Assembly: GCA_905250025.1 (NCBI GenBank)
Contig: CAJNOJ010000053.1
Coordinates: forward strand, 248,001-312,000
DNA from: Adineta ricciae
Lineage: Eukaryota > Rotifera > Eurotatoria > Adinetida > Adinetidae
Length of the DNA: 64,000 nucleotides
Reading direction: 5' to 3'
The notes under the pieces are model-generated. The model searched no databases and was not told the DNA's origin. It saw only the letters and a program-made list of their open reading frames with translations. The position numbers and the translations under genes are program-made. Below, piece after piece: positions 51,204 through 61,901 of this stretch. Every line of letters begins with the position of its first letter. Position 1 is the stretch's first letter.

Positions 51204-52900
51204 TTAAATCAGAGTAACCTTGCCTTGCTCTGTTGATTGATGTAAACTTTTACGAGTTGTTCCGGGATAGCTTGGCATAGAGAATAATGATGCTTTTGGG
51301 GAGCTAAACTGTACAGTACGGGAAAGAAGTGATGAGTGTGGTTGCGCTGAAGAAGTGATTGACGATAAAGGATCACTACGCTGATCAATAGTTGACGACG
51401 ATGACGTCATGTGGTTAAATGATTCAACGGTTGGTATTGCATTTGGATCAGTTTCGAGTTGACGAAGTGCTTTATGAATACGATAAATTTCGGATTCAGT
51501 TAAGACAGTAGCAGAATTGGATAGAGAAGGAATATCATAGTGAACGGAAGATGATGGATAGTCACTAGCTTTCGGGAACAGAGTAGATAAGACATTATTC
51601 AAGGAGGGTGGGTTATTAATGTTTGCGGCTGACGAATATCCGGAAGTGTTAGGGTTAGGTTTAGATGAAAGTGGATACTGCACATTTAGTACGGTTGGGG
51701 CAGAATTGAATACTTTATTTGTACCATTGGGCGCCGCATACGGTGCGCGATAACGAACGACATTTGGATTATCAAATGTGTAAGGTAAATCGTCATTATC
51801 GTCTTGCATATTCACGTCAGATTTCTTTGTCGATGGTGTTATTTCATGTTGTATATTTGCTCGAGACGATGTTGGACTAGGTGGCGGATAGATACGCTCG
51901 TAAAAGTATGGAACAGTTGACGACGATGACGATGATGATGATTTCATTGATAAACTATTCTCATTGGTTGTATTATTATCTACCCAGTAAGGATTCTCCC
52001 ATGTATCACTTGCCATGGTTGTTTTCGGTGAAGCATTGACGTAGTGATGAGAAGAATTTTCGAGAGTTGGTTTGAAATCGCCACTTTGACTGCGGTCAGT
52101 ATTATTTTGATCTTTTTGCGGCCAATAGGGATTGACCCAGGGCTGAGTTGTACTATTAGTCGTATTTTCGGGAGTTTGTTGTGGTTGAGTCAACGAACTT
52201 CGGTTTCCAGATTGGACTGTTTGTCCTGATGATGCAGGTGCAGTTCGACGTTGAATATGTGTGGGTGCAAGATAACCACCGGCTCCACCACTTTCATCCG
52301 AAATGTATTCACCACCTGGAGTAAACGATGCACTAGATGTACTTGAATGCAAACCGGAATTCTTCTTCCATTGAGCATCATCTATTTCGCCCTGATCATT
52401 GATTAGAATCGAACCGGGAATAAGTTGTTTGACATGATTTTGCGCTGTAGAACTTTATAAACAATAGAAAAACAGGGAAATACCTTACTATCAACGAAAT
52501 GTATTGGTACTTACACTCCCACACCATTGGCACTATGATCCGCATCTGACGGAGATGTTATTATTCCTGAACCGGGTGTTGGTCCCCAGTATGGATTAAC
52601 CCATGGCTGCTGTTGGTTTTGTCCATTCATATTGTTCGGTTGAATGATATTGTTTCTCTGCATGTCATTACTTTTACTGTTGACAGACATCGCTCCTTCA
52701 GGTGTGTCTGATGAATTTGATGAATGATCGTCGTCATCATCATCAACCGGTCGAATATTGTAATGACCTAATTGCTTCAATTTGTCTTGTAAAGTTGTTG
52801 CACTCCACGAGTTAGGTATCGTTGTCGCCCGAGATGTCTCATTCGATGTTGCAGAGGACACCGAGTCGATATCCGAGGGACGACGATCAGGATTAAACAT
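51204..52900 (-). CDS. Large Ser/Asn/Thr-rich disordered protein with PWVNPYW repeats
   Basis: Two exons, about 550 residues, starting MFNPDRRPSDIDSVSSATSN. Near the start is LQDKLKQLGHYNIRPVDDDD, then PWVNPYWGPTPG; after the intron come HVKQLIPGSILINDQGEIDD, a second PWVNPYWPQ and a variant WENPYWVD. Later motifs are FYERIYPPPSP, DDLPYTFDNPNVVRYRAPYA, a short helix LTESEIYRIHKALRQLETD and a basic Ser-rich end (SPKASLFSMPSYPGTTRKSL). Most of the chain is low complexity and predicted disordered. No family recognised. The three NPYW motifs may be short linear binding sites. A minus-strand AATAAA at 51156-51151 is close to that of the convergent transporter. Confidence 0.75.
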
Positions 52901-53254
52901 GCTATTTGTCTCGTATAAAACAACACAACGTGTTGATTTGTGCTCTGTATTGATACATACAAAAGTAGAGAAGAACGTTGAAGGTTACACGAAAATAAAC
53001 GCTAGTGTACGTTAATAATTGATGAAAAAAAAACCGAGTCATACTTCGTTTGCGAACACAAGACCATGAAAAAAGAGAGAAAAACATCTACACACAGGCA
53101 AACCAAGCATGACAAATAATCGATGTGAATATGTGACAATTATGTTATTCGTTCACAAGTGAATAATCAACGGAAATGTTTATTGTTTTTAGCAAAATTA
53201 ACTGTTTTCTGTCGAAGAGGAAAAAACAAATTTATTTAGTCTATTAGTTAGAAT

Positions 53255-54585
53255 TTATTTCGATCGATCCAAGAGAGAGATAATTGGAACTTCATCGAAT
53301 GATACTTTTAACGGTGTTGATTCCTTTAATTTCATGTACCAGTAGACATTGTTGTAGTAGAAGTAGAAACGGCGAGTTAAGTAGAATGTTTCGTAGATTT
53401 GCACTAATGATTTCAGCCAATCACCGGTTGTCGGTTTTTTCGAATCGAATTCTCGAAAGAAACTAATGAAATCACTGTGAAGCGTTTGGTTTTGAACAAT
53501 TTGATCATATGTACCAAGCAACTCAGGTTCATGTGTGTAAATGTTCAAACGCGTATAATTTAAATGAACATCAGGCAAAATTCGTGCACCCGACGCTAGC
53601 AGATGATTCAACCCACGAATGACAAAACTTGCGCAGTCATACGAATCAAAGTACATTATAGCACTTGGACCTGAATTCCTCAAATGACAAAACTAATGTG
53701 AAATACTTCTATATCGATAATATCTACCAGGATCTGAATATGCTGACCAGGTTTCGTAATAGACACCGGTATTGTTATCATCTACTGCCCATGTTGCCCA
53801 TTTATTGTAATCCTTACCTAGAAAGGAAAAGTACTGCTTGTAGATGACGTTGCAATGACGAGATAATCATCTTACCATAAATTTCACCGACCTTCTTCAA
53901 CATACTCAAATCAGATGAACCATTCCACATCGAATCAACGATACCATCATAGACACATAATGCACCTATAAGACATGATCAAGAACATACACTAATTACT
54001 AAAATAAAAACTATCGCTGACCTTGATCACACCATATGAACGTATCATTTTTCAGTACATGAGGAAATGTACAATTGAATAATTGATCTAATTCATACCT
54101 ACATGAAAATGTGTTAACTAACTCAATGTTTTTCTCTATTACATAAACTATTTGTTACCATTCCATAGTCCAATTTCGGCCAGTCTTCTGACTACGAAAA
54201 CCTAATGCATCATGCATGATTTTCTATAAGTAGAAGATGAAGCTATGTTTTGATGACGAAACAGGATACTCACAAATTTGGCCATTAGATCGCCGAATTT
54301 GAATGACCAGACCGGTTTTTTCAATGCAAAAATCTCCACTGTATCATTGTCATCATCAACATAAATCATCGCATCTTCTGTTTTGCCAGGCGCACAAAAC
54401 GGAATCAATCCTGCTTGACAATATGCATTATTCGTTGGTCGACTACTAACACGTTCATACGGAACAGGCCACTGCGTTCCATAGACAAAAATAAAACTGA
54501 ATAGCACAATTAGCAAATATTGAATTATCATCGCACACGAATCGTTTTTTTCTTTGTACTGAGATAAAAATCGGTTAACTCTCAC
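53255..54585 (-). CDS. CLN5: CLN5, lysosomal bis(monoacylglycero)phosphate synthase
   Basis: Soluble lysosomal glycoprotein; human CLN5 is mutated in Batten disease and has been reported to be the BMP synthase. Spliced product: hydrophobic leader (IIQYLLIVLFSFIFVYGTQW), WPVPYERVSSRPTNNAYCQA, DTVEIFALKKPVWSFKFGDL, then IMHDALGFRSQKTGRNWTME, WYELDQLFNCTFPH, FIWCDQGALC, NTGVYYETW, FDSYDCASFVIRGLNHL, LNYTRLNIYTHEPELLGTY, TRRFYFYYNNVYWYMKLKES. The Cys pattern and many NxS/T sites match the family throughout. Start may be ATG 54585 or the Met 18 residues later (54531), which gives a cleaner leader. A minus-strand AATAAA is at 53236-53231, 18 bases after the stop. Confidence 0.95.
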
Positions 54586-55632
54586 AATTTAACCCATTTA
54601 CAAATTTCTCGACTCCTGGGAATCTAATCAGCTGTTTTCGTCTCTTACTATTCATAAAGGAAATTTTGCATATCATCCTACCGACATCTTTCAACCATTA
54701 AATCAAATGTGTGAATAACACTTTTCGATTTGCACTAATTGACTGAACAGATAGAGAAATATTTCTATACAATTCATTTTCTTATTCTTCATTTTAATTG
54801 AAGAGACCAAAGTCTGAAAGGTCAACACGGTGATTTAATATACGAAATATAAAACCGTCATCTGTTTGCGTTCGTTCATGGTGTGACATTCTTTTTGCGT
54901 ATGCATTCTGCCAACGAAGCTTTTCCTGCTGTTCAAATTCAATCGACGAAGAACAAAGAGAAATGAGTAGTGTTCAATGCATCCTTGAAATAGCCAGCTG
55001 ATTATTAATTTCGATAAAATTACTTTTGTTTGAATCGAACCATGAAATTTGAACAAATTACAATGGTGTTCAGTATCTGCTGTCTCGATTTCATTTGACA
55101 CTCGTCGTGCGGCACTTATTCTCTTCACATTTACTTCCGTTTTGCATTAGTGATCATTTGCACTAATGAAGATTTACCATCGATTAATCTCTTTTCTTCG
55201 AGTGGACACGATCATCACCCGACGGCGAATGACCCGTCCTTCTTTCTCACTTCCTGTTCTTTGTTTATACGATAGATTTCATTGTGCCGTGTAACAAACA
55301 AAGTTTTGCTCAATTGAATCAAATGATCCATCTGGTTAATGGACATTTGATAACGACAGTCTGCCAACGTCGCGCTATCTTACGAATAATTTAAAAGAAG
55401 AAAGAAGATTCACGTTATGCAATCAAATGAAAATGACTTTTTCTTTCTTTTCTCGTAATGCTAAATTTTACTGACACCAAATTAACAATTAAAAAATGAA
55501 CAATACACACACACACACACACGACAAATATACAAAATTGATTTCTCTCTCTCCTCTATGTCTTTCTTTTTGTTCGATGTTCTGCGGAATGATAATCTAT
55601 ATTTGACTTGAAATCTATTGCTTTATTTTCTT
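54586..55632. other. Intergenic, CLN5 to netrin
   Basis: About 1 kb; an (AC)n run at 55505-55522. No gene seen. Netrin's minus-strand AATAAA is at 55627-55622, five bases past its stop. Confidence 0.45.
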
Positions 55633-57261
55633 TCAGCATTTCTTGTTTAATTCATATCTTCGAAAACGATTCATACGATGTTCCATTCGTGGTCGCCATT
55701 CGATGACGACAGATGTACGATCAAGACTTAACGACGTTTGCATTTGATCATAGAAACCCATCAGTAAATATTGTTTATCAAGTTTCAAACGAGGACATCC
55801 ACATTGAACATCTTTGCGTGATACCCATACCCATTGCTCGCTTTCCTGTATGCGATTGAGACGATCTTTGTAAACTCGAACAATTGTTAATAGATATGAC
55901 ACCCATTGACCAGCATCGTGTCGATTAGTCACTCGTGCATGAATCGCTAAAAGAAGTCGAAAATTTCTATGCACAAAATCATTTCCTTGTTTCTTACTGT
56001 AATCTCGTTTACAATATTTTTTAATATGTAAACGACGGCTGTAGTACCGACATGCACCACAGTATTGTCCAAGATCAATTGATGGATTGTAATCTGTTTC
56101 TAAAGGAGAAATAGTTGTAGTAGTTGTTGTACTGATCGCTGTGGAAGTCGACATATCGTCATTGTCGACGGCATCTTGTTCTCGATATTGTTGCATATTG
56201 TCATCTTGATCATAGACATTATATGATTGCACATTGACTTTTCCTGATACAAAGCAATTGACGTTGGTGAGACAGACAAATTGATTGACACTTACTTATA
56301 CATGGTGCAATCTGTGATTTCGTTTGTTGATAACCTTTGAGACATCGATCGCATCTCAAACCAGTCACACCATCTTTACACGGACATTGACCACTTGTTT
56401 GATTGCAAACTTTGCCACGTGAACCCACCGGATGACAATTACATGCTGAAAGGCAAATTCAAATTGAAGGTCTCATTCCGTACTTGTTAATTCAAAACGT
56501 CTACAGATATATGTATGTATGCGCATGTCTTAGTGCTAATATTTATTTATCTAGACATAGTATAAATAGATAGTCTGTCTATTCGGTTAATGGATACTAA
56601 ATTAATCGAGAAAAAAAAAGGAAATACAAAAGATATTTCTTAACAATTATCATTGTTGATGTTCAGTCTAGCTCATCAAAAGAACTGAATCTTCGCGCAA
56701 CCTTGAATGAACGCTCGACGCTACCTTCTTCGTTTCCACTCATAAAAAGACCATCGATCGTTTCCTTTCTATACAAATATATTTATATATGTTTCCGTTA
56801 ATCGACACATACTTTCAAACAATAGGCAGGATGTATGCTATCATTCTATACTTAGCACTAACGAGTCATACATACATATATCTACATTAAAATAAGACAT
56901 GCACAAAGCGACTACGAATACATGCAAGGTTAGTGCAATAAAAAAAAGCGAAGAACACACATTCACAGAGCGGAAAAAGAAGGCAAACTAAGAGATTAAG
57001 GAAGATATTCAAGCAAAAGAAAATGATTAATTTCTTTCATGCATTTCTAGTTGATGTTTTCTCTCTGATTACCTTTACAGATTTGCGGATGTGTGATTGG
57101 CAAGTTTGGATCCCGATAAAACGTTTCTTTGCAATAACTACAATGTCGACCCACGGTATTATGTTTGCATTGAATACAAATTCCACCTGATTTTCTTCCC
57201 GAAAGAAGATAGAGTTCTTTATTGAAGCGACATTGTCGAGAATGATTGTTACAATTGCACG
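55633..57261 (-). CDS. NTN1: Netrin-1-like axon guidance protein, C-terminal part (5' lost at N)
   Basis: Secreted guidance cue. Exon 57261 to about 57072 encodes a laminin-type EGF repeat: [60 protein letters not shown]. Exon about 56445-56304 is the next repeat ([20 protein letters not shown] with [20 protein letters not shown]), and the last exon is the NTR/C345C domain ([47 protein letters not shown]) with a basic tail. All are diagnostic of the netrin-1/UNC-6 class. A Thr-rich stretch ([14 protein letters not shown]) between EGF and NTR is extra. The laminin N-terminal domain and first EGF repeat are missing: the N at 57278, 17 bases upstream, joins unrelated duplicated sequence. Confidence 0.95.
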
Positions 57262-57277
57262 CTGTAAAATATAGAAT

Positions 57278-57278
57278 N
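57278..57278. other. Assembly ambiguity/gap (single N)
   Basis: Between the truncated netrin gene and the left edge of block copy 2. Probably a scaffold join. Confidence 0.8.
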
Positions 57279-58095
57279 TGTTATTAGAAAGATAGAATAT
57301 GTACGCAGAGAGATAGATGAAAAAAATGTAATTATGCAAGAATGATATAGGTAAGATTGACGTCAAATGACGATATTTGTACGCAGTGAAAACGAAATTA
57401 CGAACATAATATACATCGGTCATCGTAATCGGGAAATGTAAATTTCAATCTTTCTTATGTGTACGCTCAGACATGGATTAAAGGATTGAATTGGAAAGAA
57501 TCGTAAAAATGTTTGTAGATGAACTGGCGTACGTGTATGAGGACATCAAATAATAACTGATTATAGCTTAGAATGTCACACAATCGAAAAGGAGTCTTGC
57601 TCGTGAACATTCTAATTCTGCCAAACCTTCCAACAACATCGGTTAAAGGTTTTTTTCTCCGAATTATCGAAATTCTTATCATATTGTAACGATATGTGAT
57701 GAATTCTGCAAAATGAAATTATAATCTGTATTTAATCTTGTACTTGCACACCTGTACAGAGAACGTCAGTAGAATCTCTACTCATTTTGCCTGACATCTA
57801 TTGTACTCATCTGTGATAATTCTACTATAGCCAATAATATTCATTACTATCGTCAATTCACTCACATGCATTTGAAAAAATGAATGATAATGATTAGACA
57901 TACATTCCGTCCCCTCAAACATCGAATTAAGATATTGTTCGTTTACTGTAAAAAAAACTTCAAATTCAGTCAAATGATTCGATTCAATTTTGTCGACGTA
58001 TGTATATTTCGTTTTGATATATAAATATTTTTCTCAAAAATATCTTAACAGAAATTCACTATTTCGTTTTAATTTTAGAAAACTCTCAACTTCTA

Positions 58096-58855
58096 CTATC
58101 TTCGATTTCTTCGTCCTTTTCTTGAGTCGTAACGCAGAATAATTGGACGAGTTGTCTCTGTATGTGGAGAAAAACCAAACGGTCCAACATTCATTCCATG
58201 GAAACGATATTTCAAGAAATCTTGTCCGTGATAGACAGCAAGATCGGGATCATTATAAATGTCATTTGGATCAAATCCATGTGCTTCCATTTGAAACCAA
58301 GTTGATCCATCAGTTGCTGTCTTACCGAAAAGTAATTGATGATCTCGAAAATTAAGTCCATATTGTTGAACAGGAACCTGACGATAATGTGACGAAAAAC
58401 GTGGTAGAGCAGTGGGTAATTGTGACCATGTGTTATATAAATACCCATTATCAAGAATAATTACATGTGAACCTTGCCAGAGATCCACCTTGAAAGAAAG
58501 AAATCAATTATTGTCTGCAAGAAAGAAATGTTAAATGTACACTCACCAAACTAATACCAGTTTCGACCTGTAATCGTTGAAGAAATTTTCTCTGTTGTGA
58601 CGGTAGATGTAGATCTCGAACATTCTGTTCAATTTCGAGCGTACGTCGAGAAAATTCTTCACGTGTCGATGGGTACGGATGGTCATCAAGAACCAATGAC
58701 ACGACACTATACAAACGTCGTAGAAATGGATCATTTAATGCAATTGTTGTTGGTAAATGAAAAAATCTATCATTATTCGATGGGAATCGTTGTCGCGATT
58801 TCGTTGGACTAGCTGATTTGTGAAGCAATTGCCTATGATGACGGTGGTGCATCAT
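58096..58855 (-). CDS. Unrecognised conserved protein, block copy 2
   Basis: Same two-exon structure and product as the gene at 45100-45873, starting MMHHRHHRQLLHKSASPTKS. Coding differences are few and mostly conservative (for example R to K or Q, N to T, S to T), and the frame is kept, which suggests both copies are under constraint. Diverges from the SLC15A gene at 59335. Function unknown. Confidence 0.75.
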
Positions 58856-59334
58856 TGTTTTGAAGTTCGGTTAGTGAAACGAATGTTTGTTCTCGTCACC
58901 AAAACATTGAATGCAACGACGAAAACTAACCATGCGAAGCATGAGTCGTGCAATTGTGTAGGACATTCGCTGTAGTAGGAGAGAAGCGGACAAGAATCGA
59001 TTTTTTTTTTCTTTGCATAATTATTGTTTTCTCATTCTTTGACGTGAATCACAATTGATTGAGTGTAGATTTTCGTTGACAAGTAAATGTGCGTGACATT
59101 TCAAGGATATCTCTGATTTCGACAATAGTTTAGAACCCCTGATAACATCAAGTGATAATTAATATCGAAATATCAACTGATTTTAGATAAAATTTCAAAT
59201 TTGTTTTCATGTCGATTAATATGATTAAGGTTTCTTGTGTATGCTGGTGTTATTCGAGTTCAAGCTGTCAATAATAGATCAAAGTAAAGCTTTGCGGTTA
59301 AACTTGATCATCATTTAGGGTGAGGCGGTTTTAG

Positions 59335-61463
59335 ATGAGCGAAACAACTGTAGATGAAGCCACTCCGTTAGTACTAACGCCGCAACGAACGTCGCTAAGA
59401 AGTGATCAAAGAACTACATTTCAACGAAATCTCGCCGTTTATTTGATTTTATTCAGTGCAGGTTTCGAACGCTTAGCATTTTATTCATTAGCAGGTAATT
59501 TGACATTCTTTCTCGATTCAAAACTAATCAATTGGCGATTTCCACATACAATCATTGCTCCACTCATTTTTCTCGGTAAAGAATGGTCAATTCGACCGAA
59601 AAAAAGCTAATTAAATTATCGATTTTTCGTCAAAGGAACAAGTTATATTTCGGCTATAGTGTTTTCATGGATTAGCGATGGAAGATTGGGTAGAGCGAAA
59701 ACAATTCTGATCGGTAATTGAAGATCTCTTTACAACTATCTAATCTGAATTGATTTTAAATAGGATTTACCATCTATTGCATCGGGTACACATTCATGGT
59801 TCTATTCGCCAATGAGCATATGCATCAAAATTGGTGTCCGGTACGCAATAGTACAACGGAAGCAACATCACCAGATTTTTTTGATGAACTTTGTATTCAA
59901 TACATTCTTCCGACGTTGATTATAACGTAAAAACTTCTCTTTTCTTTTCATCTGAAGCGCAACATCAACTTTTATAGTGCCATCGGTGTTGGTGCAGTTC
60001 AGGCGAATATGGCTGTATTTGGCGCTGAACAAGTCCGAGAGCAAAGAAGTCGAATGCGCTATTTTGATATCTACTATGCTGCAGTGAATACTGGTGGACT
60101 TCTTGCATTTGGTGCTATTGCATATTTACAAATCAATAAAGGTTACTTCGTTGGATACTTAATTCCTGGTGTTTTGCTATTCTTAGCATTTATACTTTTC
60201 GTACTCGGTTATAAATGTTACGTTCACGTTAAACCACAAGATGCTGTCATTACAGTTTTTGTTCCGGTGGTTATCAATGCATTTCAATCGTGGCGAACTC
60301 GACGAAGAACTCAGTCGGGAGCGATCAATCGAAATGAACTTCATCATGAACAACCTATCGTAGAAACTGAAGCCGATAGTACAGATTATTTATCATTTAC
60401 TGTTAGTAGACCCTCGTGGTCATTTTTGGATCACGCCAAAGTGCAAAATAATGGTCGATTTCCTGATCGAATTGTAAATGATATCAAATCACTGAGGCGC
60501 ATTATGGTTGTTTTCTTATTGCTAACACCATACTGGCTACTTTATGTTCAAGTCGGATACAAATCTTTTTCTTTCGTTGATATGAAAGATATATTTGTGT
60601 AGGTTGAAACAACATTCATTGTTCAAGGTGCACACATGAAACTACCCACATCATTCAAACGCATGCCAGTTGTTTGGCTTTCGCTTGCTAATCAAATGAT
60701 TATTATTGGTGCGTGATGAATTCTGTTTACCTTTAGTTGACTGATATCTTGTTTCATTTAAGTTACCATCTTTCTTCTCAATACTTTCGTTTACAAACGT
60801 CTCCAAGCCAGTGGTCGATCATTTCCTATTAATACTCGTATTGTCATCGGAATGACATCCGCTGCACTCTCCATGTGCATGGCCGGTACAGTGGAAATCT
60901 TTCGTCAGAATATTTGCAAGACTCAAAACTTCACGCAGATCATCGGTACGCACACTTGCATCCTAAAACCATATGAAATTTGTACATTTAGCTGACAAAG
61001 AGTACGTTGCCGCGAATATGAGTGTCTTCTTTCAATTTCCTCAATATGTCGGTATTGGTCTTTCGGAAGTTTTTACGTCTGTTGCTAGTCTCGAATTCGC
61101 GTACTTGGCTGCGCCACAATCAGCTCAATCGTTGATAATGAGTCTTCGATTTTGCTCTGCTGGTTTGTCATCATTTTTCGGGTCAGGTATAGTTGGCCTC
61201 ATGTCGATCGAAGTGAGATTTGAAGGAATGCTTGGAAATGAATAATTCGCACTGATATTTTCTAGAATGGAAATCATACTACTGAGCATTATCGTAACAA
61301 TGATCGCTACTACATATATTTCTTTATTTTGGCTGGTCTTCAAATAGTTTTTATCTTAATTTTTCTCGAATGCAATCGAAAATTTAAGATTTTGAAAGTA
61401 CCCAATCATCATCTGAGTGCCCGTCATTTTCTAACGTCGGATTCTGAGCCAAGAACTTCTTGA
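59335..61463 (+). CDS. Proton-coupled oligopeptide transporter, SLC15A3/4-like, gene A copy 2
   Basis: Near-identical duplicate of 46351-48478, with the same exon layout and AGFER in TM1. Differences include S to N in the TM1-TM2 loop (SKLINW), V for A in VITVFVPVVINAF, and N-terminal changes (TPQRTSLRSD). Stop at 61461-61463. No frame break seen. Confidence 0.88.
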
Positions 61464-61901
61464 TTTGTTTCATTCTGTGTTTTTGTGTGAAATTATGGAA
61501 AGATTGTCTTTTCAAAACATGTCCGTGTGATAATTATTATTCATGTGTTTGTATAAAAGAAAAACGAACAAATTTTTCTTGCAATTCCACAATCTTCTTT
61601 GCTTATCAAGCCTTGTGTACAAAATCAGAGCTGAAATAGCTGATTTTTCTTATCTAAACATTCATCTCATTGGTAAACTACCATGAACGTAGTGTATTCG
61701 ACTCACTACCGTTTCTTTCTTCTCGTTTATTCTTATGAAAATAAAAACAACAAATGGTTTCATATCTTATCTATATCGAATTGACAGCATCATAGACAAT
61801 TATCGAGTTTTACTTACATCTGATATCATAAACAACGTGCAAGTGTGTTTCATTGTGTTTCTTATTCTGCACACAGTTATTCGTCATTTGTATTTATTTA
61901 G

